A stretch of DNA of 64,000 nucleotides from Symsagittifera roscoffensis (GCF_963678635.1 NC_087066.1:21485996-21549995), one strand, 5' to 3'; numbered from the stretch's first letter, positions 50,206-63,743 are shown. Notes: generated by a model not told the origin, from the letters alone. Numbers and translations are program-made.

Positions 50206-51710
50206 CCGGCGAGCTTCAATGACGTGTCTAAGCAGCGTGATGATTGGATAAAAAAAACAACTGTTTTTTGAAAAAAAAAGTCAAAAAAGTATCATTATCA
50301 ACAAACTATGCTTTGTTTAGTTTCATAATATCACTTTTTTTTCAATCGATATATCTTGATTGAGCCTGTCAAAATCTGTTTTTACAGTTTGAGGTTCACA
50401 GGCAAGCCCAAAAGACTAAGTCAAAAAGAGTTAAAAACAAAGAAAACTGGCATCAAACCTTCAAAACCAAGAGCATGTTTGTTGCTGTGTAGGGGATCTC
50501 CAGATGGTAGGATTATGATATTATAAGAGAAAGGACCCATGCAAGCTCAAATATAGAACTGTGAGGAAAAATTGCCAAAACTGTTTCAGTTAATTTCTGA
50601 AGTTTTTTTGCAATCCAAAATCCTTTTTTAATGCTCTGTTATATATCAAAAAACATTCTTTTACATATCAAAAAATATTCAGTAACTTAACAAAGAGAGG
50701 TCTTATTCAAATGATTTGTTTCCTTATTTTTGTGCTTTTTGCCACAATATATTGAACAAAAAAGTCTGTAATACAAAAAATCTCTATAAATTTTGACAAA
50801 ATTGAAATTTTTTATTAAAAAAAAAACTTTTGAAAGTTTAGTTTGACTAAATTACCACGCTTTAAATAAAAATGGACAAACGAAAAACTGATCAAGTGCC
50901 TACAGGATGAAAACTGAATCTGAAAAACATCTCCAGAAATGATGAAACGTAAAGTTAAAGCCATCTAAATTCAAGTTGGTCCAGAAACTTATTTTGATCA
51001 TTTTTAATCTTTTCAATAAAGGGAACGTTTTGAACCAAGTGTAGCATATTGGCCGCCACCAATTTTTATTTAAATTTCTCCCTGCATGTAACAGCACCAA
51101 AAGAAATGCGATTGAAAAAGTAGCTTTTTATAAATTTGAAACCTTATTGGTTAACGCTTTCACAAGAAGACTGTTTTCATAATTTGGCCCCTGAATGGGT
51201 AAAATCATGAAATTGCTCCAATCGTCAAAACTGAGTTTTAAAGGGAGCTGAAAAACTACCAGTTTTCATTCCGTTCAATCTTTCTCAACTACATTCCAAC
51301 CCTCTAAAATGATCTACTACTTGACATGTTTACTGATACTTTCTAGTAGTCTAACTAAGAGGCAGCTTTCATTTATTGCTGACTTCATTTTATTTTTTTA
51401 TGAAACTGAAAAGCCTCAGTTGATGTTTTAAATAGATACTTTTTTTGTGGACAGAAGTAGACAGCACCTTTTTTTCCTAGCTAGCGTTTTGTCGAATGGA
51501 GACAGCATCCTTTTTCCTAGCTAGCGTTTTGTCGGCCGTTTTTAAAAATTAGCTTAGGGTAAAAAGATTAGTGTAAAAGAGAGAAAGATTTTAGTAATAG
51601 TCGAACGCAGTTTCAAGTCACCATAAGAAACTTTGTAACTGAATCACTTGAAATTGAAATTAGTTTGAAATGATAATTGTTTTTCTTCTGTAAAATACCC
51701 TAGTCGATCA
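50206..51710. other. Non-coding DNA with an old dispersed repeat
   Basis: No gene. At 51459-51534 a unit of about 40 bp containing CCTAGCTAGCGTTTTGTCG is present twice in tandem. Around 50850 a TTACCACGC word with neighbouring sequence resembles 53.81 and 54.54 kb, hinting at an old repeat family. Confidence 0.4.
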
Positions 51711-51882
51711 AGGGAGGTTATCTTGCAAGATCTTGCAAGATTCTTGCAAAAGAGGGTTATCTTGCAAGATCTTGCAAGATGGAGGTTATCTTGCAAGATC
51801 TTGCAAGATAGAGGTTATCTAGCAAGAATCTTGGAAGAGGGAGGCTATCTTGCTAGAATCTTGCAAGAATCTTGCAAGATAA
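51711..51882. repeat. Self-complementary minisatellite
   Basis: About five imperfect 30-36-bp units built on GAGGTTATC followed by TCTTGCAAGATCTTGCAAGA. The latter is a perfect 20-bp palindrome, so each unit can form a hairpin and the array several. Confidence 0.75.
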
Positions 51883-54800
51883 CCATCCCAAAATTTCTGT
51901 CGAAAAACACAAATGATTAACAGAAACTAGGTGTAAGATCAAACATACACTGGTTTAGCAATTAAAATATAGATAGAGCGCTATATGTTTTCCCATTTTC
52001 TTACCGCAAATACGGAAAAGTAGTCCGGTAAACGAACCGAGCAATTTAAGTAGTAGCATTTTGATTTTTAAACACCTGATTTTTTGGATAATTTTTAATA
52101 CAAAAGGGCATGTATTGAATCTAATCATTTCAGGGAAGTAAACTGCAACAAAAACTATTCAATTTACTGACTACCACATAAAAAAGAGAAGTTGTTTTTG
52201 AAAGTTCTTCATAGTTGAGTTTCAGTCCAAAAAAAATCATAATAACAGTTTGTAATAATAATTTTAAGAAACATCTGGTCACACGTTTTGAAAAATGCAG
52301 TTTGAAGGTGAATAAAATGCGGTGAGCAAAGCCGAATAAAAAACAAAATTGAACACGGTGGCGTACTTAGGGGGAAAATCTTTATTAAATTAAAGCAAGA
52401 GAGTTATTTGGAAATCGACAGGTGAAAAAAAAAAACTTACTGATGAAAAAGAATTAACTATAAATAAAAGCATATAATTGTTAGGCTTAAAGATGAAGTA
52501 CAAGAAACAGACGTAAATGCTTCTTTAAAAACCTTTTTTTCACATAAGTGACAAAAAGTTGAGCACGCAACAAGTCATATCTCAGCTAAATAAATAACCT
52601 GCAAAACAACTCTGAATACTGTCTGTTACCACGCATATTTAAAAAAATCGGCCATTGACCAAAACTCGCATAAAAATTGTAGATAAAGGAGCAGATTAAT
52701 TGAGAAATTAGTATACTTTTCAAATCATTCCTTGATTCTTCTCATGGCTGATTATCTTGCAATGCTGTTCATTTTCCCCAATTTTCGAAACAAATGATGC
52801 GATACTTGTGTTCTAATATATTTTTTGGTAGAAATTTTTTGAGCTTTCAGCTAACAATTTTGGTTGGATTTTCTGATAGTCTGAAAAATTTTAATGCCGT
52901 GAGAAAAAACATAACAAATTATTTAAATTTTTTATACTTTAGAGAGTATACATATTTTTATATTGGCCACATTAGGTTAGTTAGGATGCGATAGCTCGTA
53001 TTCTAATAACGCATAAGCGGCAAATAAATCTGACTTCGAAAACCATTTAAAAATGAGGATCTACTTAGCATCACCCCGGTCAATTGTTAATTAGATTAAG
53101 TTGTCGAATTTTTGACCGATGAGATCGTAGCAAAAAGAGAGTTTTTCATAAAACGCTCTAGTCCTAATTTACTGCTTTTATTTTTAGGGGTTGCAATTCT
53201 TTAGCAGTAACCAAAGGGATGGCGATTCTTAAGTAGATCCAAAGGTGATTGTAGTCACATTAGTTGCTCGCGATAATGTTTTAATAGATACGAAAAATAT
53301 AAACTTATAAATTACATTGAGGAAAAATTTTTCAAAAAACAATGCAAATTGACAGTAAGGTTTAAATTATTTTAAATATTTTCCTGACACCTCAGAGATT
53401 CAGGGTTTTGTCTTCTAGGATCAGTTTTGTCATCCTCTTCAACTTAACTGTTGTTTATTTACCAGTTGGTTCCAAGTTCACATATTGAGAGAACGCCAAT
53501 ATTGAGAATATCTTAAAAAAATGACTCAACATTTTAGGGTTTTTGTTTTTTTTTTGCATCGGGAATCTATTGTTTGGTTTTATGATTACTTTATAAAAAA
53601 TCTTATTTGTGCTCAAATTTAAAAACACAAGAAAAGATTGCCAAAAATTGCTGGTAACTGCTGATGAAGTGTCTTTGAAAAATTCATAGAGACAACGAAA
53701 TTTTTGCCGATATTTTTGAACAAAAAAGTATAGATCATAAAAAATATCCAAAATTTGTTGTATTTTTGAAATTGACTTTTAGAAGATTTTAATACTAGAT
53801 TAAGCAATTTTACCACGCTGTTATTTGAAGAGGTTAGACAAACGATTGGGAAGGTGCTCACATGATGAAAAGGGATATTAAAACAATTTCTACGGCAACG
53901 AGCAATTAGTTAAAAGCGTTTTGGTAAAAAAAATCAAGAAACTTGAGTCTTTTTTAAGGAATGTTACAAACTGAGTTTAGTCAAATTGAGAAAGCCAATT
54001 ACAAACAAAAACATACATATTTCTGAGAACCACATATTAACGAAGATTAATGTTTGGCAATTTTTCAAAATTGAGCTTTTAAACAAAAACTAAAAGTATC
54101 AAATATCAGCTGAGGAATCATTTTAAAACAAAAAGATAGCTGAAAAATAGAAATTCGAAGTTGAACTCTGTTTAGGCAAGGAGACAGATGGGTGGATCGA
54201 ATGCAGCGGAAGGGACAAAATCATAAAACTGAAAATTTACTCGGTTGCGAAGTTATTGAAAAAAATGTACATTTCAATGCAAGAGATCATTTGCATATCG
54301 ACACGTGACGAAAACTACCAAAAAAACCTATATTCACAAAGCGAACTCTCTTTTCTGCTCATTTGCTTTAAGATAAAAGCATATGCATTACTTTTATGGG
54401 CCAGAAGTTAAAAAAAACCAAATGTAATTTCTTCATCAAAAAAATTTCTTTGCACTTAAAAGAAGACTGAACATGCTATGAAACTTATCTCATTCATCTA
54501 AGCAGCCAAACAACACTGAAGCCGTAATAAATATCAAGTTACCACGCATAGTTGCAAAAAAATGGCTCACTGTCGGCTTATTTCATTACAGTGAGAAAAG
54601 TTTGTGTTATCCGAGCTCAAATAATTTAAAATTTATTTTAAATTTCAAAAAATTTCTAGATTCCTGAAGAAAGATTCAAGAGAGAGACGGAGAGAGAGAG
54701 AGAGAGAAAAAAAACAGAAAAAATCGAGGGAAAGTATGTCTAACTGCAATGCAATATGATGCAATATGATGCCATCAAGTTGATTAAGAATAAATCGAAA

Positions 54801-55835
54801 AAATGTTGAAGCCAAACAAACAAAAAAAAAGAGGCAAAAAACAAAAGAAACATAACCAGAATTAGTAATTTTAAAACAACCAAAAAAAAAAACTTTAGAA
54901 CCGAATGGGTTTTTGAAAGGCAAACATGGTTAAAATATAGAAATGTCATTTTTCAAAATTCGACCATGTTTGCAAATATGAAACCGTATATCAAGTTACC
55001 ACGCAAAGATGGCGAAAATAGTCTTTATCAAAAAGTTGCGCAAAAATTAGAGCGATTTGCGATTAATATAGTAAAAAAAACTAAAATTTGCTTTAGTTAT
55101 TTTTTTTGCTAATAATCTTGCAATCTAGTTCTTTTTATTCTGGCTGCCCAAACTCACGGAATAATTGTGCTCCAGTTAATTAATTACGTTTCGATAGACA
55201 AAATTTTGTTGGCTTATTTTTGTACAGTCTTAAAAACTTTTATTATCCGAGTTCAAATGTTTTCAAGTTAATTTTAAAATTTTAAAAATTTTTCAGGATC
55301 CCTGGAAAAAGATCCAAAAGAGAGGCGGAGAGTGAGAACATAAAAATACAAAAGATCGAGAGAAAGTTTGTATTAGTACAACTTGAATACAACAGTCACC
55401 ACATTAAATGAAAAATAAAACGCGTTATAAAAGTTTTCAAAATTTTTCTTATTAGCCAACCGATGCGCAGCAAAAACTTTTATTTTACTAGTTTTTTCCA
55501 CGGAGTGTTATGATAGTGCAAATTTCAATTTTAATGGATTATCTCTTTACTTTATTCCAAATACAAAAGCAGCACAAATGCAAAACTTTCTGCTAGGTAC
55601 GTTTTTAATCCCTACATATTCAGCGCCAAAAACTACAAAATTTTGCGACACAAATCTCAAAAAGCCATCAATCTCCTCTCAGTTTCCAAAGGTATTGAAA
55701 TTCACGTGCAATACAACATAGCATGAAAAATTAGCAAAAGAATTTGAGAAAAAAAACTCAGTTTTTTTGAAAACCTTTTTTGAACTATTTTTGTTTAAAA
55801 AAACTGAAACAGTTCTAGCTTGAAAAACAATGCTC
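51883..55835. other. Gene-free region with old, diverged repeats
   Basis: No credible gene. TTACCACGC-centred blocks at about 52630, 53812, 54538 and 54995 share flanking words, and 54600-54760 resembles 55240-55380 (ATTTTAAA..., GGAGAG, GATCGAG(G/A)GAAAGT). A GA microsatellite lies at 54679-54707. Probably an ancient repeat family, too decayed for clear borders. Confidence 0.45.
54679..54707. repeat. GA microsatellite
   Basis: GAGAGA run interrupted once by ACGG. Confidence 0.8.
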
Positions 55836-55945
55836 CGGCCAGATTCGATCCGTCGGCCTTTGTCGTCCCACGCAGATGTGTCATTTCTACGCCAGATGAA
55901 CACAGACCAAAGGGTGAACAGGCAATTGCGTTACCTTTTGGCCAA
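55836..55945 (-). repeat. tRNA-derived SINE-like copy
   Basis: Minus strand: TCTGGCGTAG, GGGACGACAAAGG and a box-B-like GGATCGAATCTGG. A second tRNA-like half (GGTAACGCAATTGCCTG) precedes it, related to the copy at 57.86 kb. Confidence 0.55.
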
Positions 55946-56397
55946 GTGGGAAGGAAACTTGAAATGGGTAAGGTTCATTAAAAAAGATGGTTCATTTTCT
56001 TGTACTTAAAGTTATTTACGGAAAATTAGTCTAGTTGCCGATTACAAGAAACTTGCTTTCGCAAGTGCACTAAACAACTGAGAACCTATGTTTGCAGTTC
56101 TTATAAAATATAATTTTTGCATAGGTCTCAACAACTTAGTTGTTATCCTCGCTTTTATATCTATAGATTCATATCACCTATGCACAGTCTCAGAAAAAAA
56201 TGAAGTGACTTCTTTCTGTATTATTGAAAAGCCGCTTAGAACTATCAGATTTTGGTTTTGTTAAAACTTTTTCAAAAAAATAGAACTGAAATTCGCAAAA
56301 AACTTTTCAATCGATCAATCACTTCAAGTAATGCGGATTAAGAAATGACACTAATCAGAAAGTCCGAAAAAGCAGAAAAATATGTTGTTTGAAAAAA

Positions 56398-56472
56398 ATG
56401 TGCCGACCTCAATTCGAGCCCTAAGCTTTTGTCGTCTCAGACAGATGTCCTACCTCTACGCCAGATGGGTGG
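56398..56472 (-). repeat. tRNA-derived SINE-like copy
   Basis: Minus strand: CATCTGGCGTAGAGGTAGGA, then GAGACGACAAAAG and a box-B-like GGGCTCGAATTGAGG. Among the best preserved copies; the box A spacing fits. Confidence 0.6.
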
Positions 56473-56599
56473 TTAATTGACTTTGATTTTGTTGTGATGC
56501 TAGATGAAAAACTTGCAAAATCCTGCAAATTAGGCTGTTTACGGCAAAAAACAATTTTAACCGCCTGCAATACTCTTGTTTATCACAAAGATAAAAATT

Positions 56600-57235
56600 T
56601 ATTAAATACAGTTGTTTATTGAAGCAATGAAGCGAAGCTCTTCTTTTTTTGTAAAGCTTAATTTATACACAAAGGCGAAGCGGAGCTTTGCATCACTTGG
56701 TATACAAAAAAAATTCAAGTTATTTTGTAGACCGAATCAGTTCGCGAAAAGTTTTTCTAAGCAAGTTTTGAAGCTACGAAATTTCATCTTAAGTCATGTT
56801 TTTTTTATAGACCGATTCGTAAAGCGAAGAGCTTAAAATTATCTACGCGAGCTATTGAAGCTCTGAAACTTTTAAATATTTCAAGGTACTTCAAAATTAA
56901 ATCGGTTTGCGAAAAGTTTGCTTAAAAAGGTTTGCGAAAATTTCTGCTTAAAACGATACGGTCTATGAAATAGATTGGAAAATTTCGAAGTTTTTCTGAG
57001 CACACTATTCATGCGATGAAATTTGGAAGTTTGTCAATTGTATCAAAGAAAATCAACTGGCGAGAAGTTTGAATTTTTCTAAGCAAGCTATTGAGTCAAA
57101 AAAATTTTGAATTATCGCAAGTTTTCACCGAGAAAATTGATTGGCAACAATTTATGCTTTTCTAAGCAAGTTATGCCATCAATGAAACTTTGAAATATTT
57201 AAAATTATTTCATAGCGCAAATCGGATTGCAAAAA
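56600..57235. repeat. Degenerate tandem repeat, period roughly 90-110 bp
   Basis: Recurring order of TTTTTCTAAGCAAG(C/T)TAT, GAAGC...GAAATTT and ATTGATT/AATCGG-TTCGCGAAAAG across about 600 bp, with spacing drift. It accounts for the small repetitive open frame at 56612. Confidence 0.55.
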
Positions 57236-57858
57236 TATAGTTTCTCTAGCACAAGAGGTTGCTGTTTTTAGTTGGTTTGTTCCAGAATGAAACCAATCTG
57301 AAAAGACACAATTTTGGAAAAAATGGACAGGCACTGCCCAGCCTTGAAAATGAATTGAGTTCATCTTGTCTAAAGAATTGAGTTTTTTCCAACAAAACTT
57401 CTAGAATATTCCAGACTTGAAATAATTTGAAAGTTCGAGAAGATTCTTGGCTTTCTCTCAAACGTTAAGCCTTAAGAATTTTTTTAACATTGCTTTCGAC
57501 AAAGCTAAAACATTACGCTCAGCTAAACATTGTGTCCATTGTGCATTCCGATTATCATTTATTATATAAGATTAGCCACGAAACAAAAGTTATACAGTGG
57601 AAACCAGGCTGATGGTCTTTAATCAGTCACCAAATGAGCCGAAAACTTTTAGTTTCAATAATATAAAAAAAAAACATTTACTACGTCGCGCCTGACACTG
57701 CAATGAAGATTATTTACAACTAAAATGAAACTTGCTTAAAGTACAAGTAACACCTGTCATGTGGCAATTTAGCCGACAAAATTGGAGCAGACAAAAGAAA
57801 GTCCGACACTTCAATTTTTACCTGAAAAAAATTTCAACTTATTTGCTGAAAGAATACT
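57236..57858. other. Non-coding DNA, nothing recognised
   Basis: AT-rich; no gene or bounded repeat seen. Confidence 0.4.
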
Positions 57859-57935
57859 GTTTGCGGCCGGGACTCGAACCCCAGACAGTGGAATTTAGGG
57901 TGCTCAGGCAACCGCGTTACATTTCGTCCATGCAA
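57859..57935 (-). repeat. tRNA pseudogene or SINE head
   Basis: Minus strand: GGTTGCCTGAGCAC as a box-A-side segment and a well-formed T arm CTGGGGTTCGAGTCCCGG. The acceptor stem does not pair, so it is not a working tRNA. Its upstream half is similar to the first half of the 55.9-kb copy. Confidence 0.55.
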
Positions 57936-58435
57936 CAAGGCAGTTGTTCATGAGTACGGTTCAATAAAATAAGCGAGTTCGATATATTGTGATTTAAATT
58001 GTTTTCGGCAAAATATGTCTAGCTCCTGATTACAAGGCACTTGTTCTCGCAAGTGTATAAACAATTGAAAGCACATGTTCAATTTTCTTGTCAGATTTAT
58101 TATTTTGCACAAGTCTGAATAACTTAATTTTTTTAAACAATTTCATAATATTAGATTGATTTCGTCCAGGTACAGTTTTCAATTAAAATTGAAGTCATTT
58201 TTTTTCTGTATTAAGGAAAAGTAGCTGAAAGCTATCAAATTTCACCTTACAGCTATCAAATTTTGATAATACTCACAATGGTTTAATTTTTTTTCTAGTT
58301 GTTGAGAAGAGACCTCGTTTCAATTGTCAAAGATTGAGAATTTTTTCCCCTTATTTTAGAATCTGCTGTCAAAAGAAGATGCATAAATTGGTGCTGTATG
58401 TAATTTGTTCACAAAATGTTCAGAAATGAAAACAC

Positions 58436-58940
58436 GCCTGCTCGTATTATCAGGTTGAAGCCCAGAATCCTCTGACTGCCCTTTAAGGTCTATGATATAT
58501 TGTTCGATTTATTGAAAGTGATGAAAATTTCAAAAAAAAAATGTTTTTTTTAAGAAAAAAATTTTTTAGGGGTTTTTATGTAAAAATCATTCCCCACACG
58601 CAATATTAAGTACAAAGTGATACATTTAGCTTATAGCAAAATATTACATATATGCAGGAGCATGCCTCAGTTCACTTTGAAACGATTTCTAAGACGGAGA
58701 AAATCTCCTCTTTCGCGTTAGTAGCACAAATAAATCGTCCGTTAATCATCCCAATATGGCCAAATTGTCGAATTTGAAGCCCCCGTATATTTACAAAAAA
58801 ATGTTACCTGTGAAAATTTTTTTTAAAATTTGACTCCTCAAACATGGCTACTTAAAATGTCGAAGTTTGTCCAGAGAAAATACCATCCCGAGCATAAATA
58901 TTCCTCCACTTTCATTGAAAGTCGTAACAAAAAAACTTTG
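58436..58940 (+). repeat. R1 copy 6
   Basis: Nearly full length and about 500 bp: GCCTGCTCGTATTATCAGG, CTGACTGCCCTTTAAGG, CACACGCAATATTAAG, TCGCGTTAGTAGCACAAATA, TCCCAATATGGCCAAATTG, CATCCCGAGCATAAATATTC, GAAAGTCGTAACA. It gives the best estimate of R1 length without insertions. Confidence 0.65.
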
Positions 58941-59688
58941 ATTTGCTATTGTTCTTTACGATGATGAATTTACATAAACCCAACCTAATTTTGTCTAATT
59001 TGGAAATTTTCTAAATTGGAACGAGTAACAAATATTTTCAACTATTAAACACTCAGGCGAAGTGGAAATTCGCACCACTTGCAATACCGCACACACAGAG
59101 AAAATTGCAAGCTAGCAGACAGAAAATGAAACAAAAGCCACTAAGTCGAAAAACAATTAAAATATTTCGAAAGAACCATAACTTCAAATTTTTCAGAAAT
59201 TTGTCTGGAATGATGTTCAATTTAAAAGCACAAAAGCTAGCACTTAACAAGTTTTCAGACACAAAAATTTATTGGCAGCTAAGCCGGCAAAAGTTTGTTA
59301 GGCTCCCGTTGATGCAAATTGTTTCAATTGAAAAACTTTTGAAAGTTCCGAAAATCTAAATCTTTACGATCCTCCCTCCGGAAACACACAAAAGCAGAAA
59401 AACCTAATTTTCCTTCAAAACAACGCTTAACTAAGTCACTTACTTGATGAAATATAAGCAAAAACAATTGAAGCCAAACAAAACAGCAAAAAAGAAGCGA
59501 AAAAAATTGCAAACTTTGTAAGTTTACTAACTACAGCAACAAATCAAACTCTTTCCGTTACAATAAAGTTTACTTACAGCCCAGCAAAAACCCGTAACAA
59601 GGCAACTAAGCCGACCAAAGATAAGCAGACACAAAACAGGTCGACAATTGTTTGAAACAGAATATTTCTATTTTGAAATTAAAAAGTT
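58941..59688. other. Non-coding DNA with local repeats
   Basis: TTGTCTGGAATGATGTT occurs at about 59200 and again near 60845 with similar flanks, and GCAACTAAGCCGAC recurs near 59605 and 59860. No gene. Confidence 0.45.
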
Positions 59689-59765
59689 CTGGCCTGGTTC
59701 GAACACAGGGCAGGGCCTTTACCATCTCAGGCGTAGTATCTTTCTCAAAAATCATGTGTGCCTGA
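59689..59765 (-). repeat. tRNA-derived SINE-like copy
   Basis: Minus strand: ACTACGCCTGAGATGG then a box-B-like GTGTTCGAACCAGGCC. Same family layout as 56.4 and 61.1 kb but more diverged. Confidence 0.45.
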
Positions 59766-61075
59766 AAAGTTAAAGAATTGTGATTTTGATGTAAGCCAAG
59801 CTATCATTTTTTTTATGTAAACAATTTTTTCATTCGTGATGCGGCAAAAATTTGTGATGCGGCAACTAAGCCGACAAAACAAATTCCGACTAACGATAGT
59901 CCGAAAAAAAATTGAAAAAGAAGATTTTGTCAAAATCTTAAGACATTACTTTTTAAAAGAACTGTCAGTAGTAACAGTAGACCGGTAGAGTTTAAATTTG
60001 CACGTGTGCACGTGAATGAAGTCTAGCAGGTCAAGTGATTTTGCTCAACATGTTGTTAACCCGCAAAAATGTCTATATTCCAGTTTGATAACGCTTGCTT
60101 ATCGCAAATGTATTTAATGTAACGACTTCCGAAAAGAGGTTTTTTCCATGCAAACTTCGACATTGTAACTGTTCAAAAAGATTTTACACAGCTTTAACAT
60201 AGTCTACAGAAAACTGATACCTAGCTGAGAAAACTGTTCCACATTAAAATAAGGTGGGCTAAAAAAAGAAGTTCTGTGCTGATAGACGCAACATTTATCG
60301 TTTTCTATTAGACCATGCTTGCAGGGTGAAAATTGCCCTATTATGAAATTTTGTAGATTGATTTTGCCACAAATTACATAAGTTTTGTTACATTGATCAG
60401 CTTCTCTTTTGATCAGCCTCTTTTCAACAACTTGAAATGCAACAAAAATTAAAAATCAAATTAGCAACGGAATAAAACTTACAAAAAGTCAATAAAGCTA
60501 ACAATCTTGAGCAGACACAATATGATACGAAAAATTTGATTATCAGAAACCTTGAAATTTTAAGTCCACCTGAAACTACAATAAACAACATTTGCACTTG
60601 GAACTGAAATGAAAGTTTCTTACAGCACAAGCAAAACCAGTAAAAACTAAACCAACAATTTTTGAGCAGTCACCAGTTGAGCCGAAAAAAAAAACGATTA
60701 TATGAAAATAATATAAAGTTTTTAAACTTCTCACCTAAATTAAAATGAACAACGTTTGGACTTGATTTTAAAGTTTGTTAAAGCACAAGCAAAATCCATG
60801 GTGAAATTATTGGAGAAACCACAACTAAAAAGTTTCAAAATGTTGTCTGGAATGATGTTTTATTTGCGGAAATCAAGTCAAGAAACATATTCTATAGCCT
60901 TTAATGAATGAGAATTAAAAAACATTTATCGAACGAAAGTAAAACTGTTGTCATGAAACGCTCTGATTTAAAAAATATATTCTGAGATTTTAAATTTTTT
61001 GTACGATCCGGAGGAAAGAAAGCTACAAAACATAAGCAGATAAACAATCAGCCGACAATTTTTTTGAAATGCAAT
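59766..61075. other. Non-coding DNA with local repeats
   Basis: No gene. Contains the second TTGTCTGGAATGATGTT block (about 60845) and repeated AGCACAAGCAAAA(C/T)CC words (about 60625 and 60780). Confidence 0.4.
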
Positions 61076-61165
61076 ATTTCGTGTTTGAACAAAAAGGTCC
61101 TGCTCAGATTCGATCCCCGGACCTTTGCTGTCCCAGGCATAATCGTTACCTCCAGACTGAGTATG
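61076..61165 (-). repeat. tRNA-derived SINE-like copy
   Basis: Minus strand: CAGTCTGGAGGTAACGATTA, TGGGACAGCAAAGGTC and a box-B-like GGGGATCGAATCTGAGC. The small open frame across it is incidental. Confidence 0.5.
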
Positions 61166-63480
61166 CCGTACATTCTAAGAAATTTGAAATCAATATGTTG
61201 TTAAACAAGTTGTTAACCCGAAAAAAAGTCTATTCCGATTTGATAAGGCTTGCTAATCGCAAGCGTAATCAAACTTATGGATCAAATATCCACCCCACCA
61301 TAGCAACTTTAAAGACGTATGAGAGTAGCAATTTTGCAGACAACCTTTTTTCATGGGTGTAAAAGATTTGCTCAACACGCAAGGCACATAAAATAATTGA
61401 TTTAAAGATTGAAATTCACCTCAGCGTTGAAATCTTAAAGCATAATCGTATTGAAGTTTTGGCAGAAAAAAAATATAGTTCTCTCTAATAAATCAGTTTA
61501 ACTATAAAAGAAAGCACCGACAAACCCACACATACAAATTGATCCACATCGCATTTTCTGAAAAATTAAAAAAAAATCCTGTTGTCGTTTTTAATTTTTC
61601 GTTTTTGACGCAGTTATTTCGTCCAGATACATTTTCAAATCAATCAAATTTGAGCTATCATAGCGAGTTCTAGATTTCATTTGTGGATGGATCAATTTAC
61701 CTACAGCATCAAATAAATTGAAGTTCTATAATTCACGAGAAGCCGTTGGGAGGCATATGGTGATTTGTCCGTTTGAAGCTCTCGAATGCCTTCGAATTTG
61801 TGACTTCTAGTTCGTTCATGCCTTGTTCAACCTTCTCTCTTTTCGTTGGCAGTTTCAGATTATTGTACTTGCTAGCTACAAACATAATAAGTCCCATCAA
61901 AAACATAAATAATTCTATTAATTTATTTGTTTTGATGTTTTTTGTACGCATTTCCGCCAGTCTCAAATTAGATTTAACCGGAACTTGCAAATTTCACTCG
62001 GTGAATTTTCGATTTAAATAAAAAGCATTTAATTGAGTAACCGGACATTCTACAAAAAACGGTTGCTGACTTTTAATTGATTTTGATATATGACGTTTTT
62101 TCTACTTTCACAGCTGTAATAAGGTTGTTTTTCAATTGTTTATTGCAATACATACGGATTTATGGGTTTCATTTGAAGTACATTTGGTATTTATGGCCGC
62201 GTAAAACTAGTCACGGGTCTTTATTCTTGGAGACCGAGTGGTTTCAAACCATTTGGTGGAAAATATGTTTTTGAAGCGCAATTTGCAATTTTTGATGTTG
62301 GAAGTGGCGCCAAAATGGATGAAAACATTTGACTTCTAAGAGCAGCTGCAACTGTTTCTTTTATACTTGTCGCTTAGGCCAAGCGTGTGGTGATATATAG
62401 GATTGGTCTAAGGTGACGCAAAAAACGCTTTAAAGCACTTCGTATTAAAACAAATCTATCGCAGAGATAACGTTTAGGCAAGAACAGTCAACGAAATTCC
62501 ATGTAAAATCGAAATAATCAAGCCTTTGTATGGACAAAACTTGAACAAGTTTCTGATCATTTGTAAGAAGTGAAGCTTAACCATTTTGATGAATTCAATC
62601 CCAAATAAACTAACACCCATAAACCCAGATAGTAAAATAGTACCCTTGAGTGGTGCGGTGGCCGAATCCTTTAATTCGTTCGACGGCCTGAAAAGATTTT
62701 TATAGTCTCAGACAATTTATTCTCAGCTCAAATTTTACTGAGAACTTCGACTTTTATTTGAGAAAGTTTATCTAAACACCCTGTATAAATTACTGATTTT
62801 GTAATAAAGGATACTATCGACACAAAAAGTTTTGCTTCCTCATATTGTATGGCTAAAACAAGGAACTTTAAGGGATTGCAGTATTTAAACATGAAAGCGA
62901 GAAAAAATGTTTTCTTGTAACTAGGGCGTTCCACAAGGGCCACTTCATTTTTTGGTACTTTTCAAAAACCTGCTATAAAATTTATTCAAGCTAGCCAGTG
63001 ATGAAAATAATACATTGATTCCAGAGACACAACAAAAAACACTCAGACGTGTAGGATTGGCTAAGTTGTCTTAAGTAAATTTGAATGGTTAGAGTTACGC
63101 ATATTCAATTTTTTTGATAGTTTTCTTTCCTATGTATAAAAGTATCCACTCCCACTATCAGCTACTAAAATTGAATCCATGTAGCCGAGAAGATTTAATA
63201 TTATTATATCCCCAAGTATGTTGAAAATACCAGACCAAAGGGATAAAAAGGCTGAAGTGAAGACCAAAAGTAAAATTGGACAAAATTAAGTTGGAAGATG
63301 ATACGTTTGCATGTAAAGATGTCGGTTTTCATTGACCAAAACTTCGGGAAAGTGACAAAACTTGGTCAGCTCCAAGTCAACGCCCCCAACTCCAGAATGA
63401 ATAGCGAGTGTTAAGAAATCCAGAGACTTGTTTTCACCGTCCGCTCAGAGCTTGGGTTAACATATCTTTCTTTCTGTATT
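61166..63480. other. Non-coding DNA, nothing recognised
   Basis: AT-rich sequence. I found no conserved protein, RNA gene or bounded repeat; short open frames here lack protein-like features. Confidence 0.45.
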
Positions 63481-63509
63481 TCTCTTTCTCTCTCTCTCTC
63501 TCTCTCTCC
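63481..63509. repeat. CT microsatellite
   Basis: TCTCTTT followed by about 11 CT units. Confidence 0.85.
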
Positions 63510-63743
63510 ATGCCTCCATGCCTTGCCTCTTCTCCCCTGATCATGCTCTATTTGCCATCTACTGTTCCTGTATGGCTCTGATTTTCATCTTCATCGTCAA
63601 CAAAGAAGCAGCAATCACTTTAGCTAGGATTGCGCCCTCGATTGCTAGATTTGGGTTGAGAGAAAAACCCAGCGCTACACAGAAACCAAGGAAGAAAAAA
63701 CACATAATTCTACACTGGTGATTCCAGGGAGCTGCTAGTGTGA

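Noticed and set aside
54645-54923. Hydrophobic protein on the minus strand
   Set aside because: Phe/Leu/Ser-rich translation arises from A-rich and GA-microsatellite sequence; no start context or conserved motif.
57859-57935. Functional tRNA gene
   Set aside because: The T arm is good, but the acceptor stem does not pair and the D-arm region is irregular; similar half-copies nearby point to a repeat.
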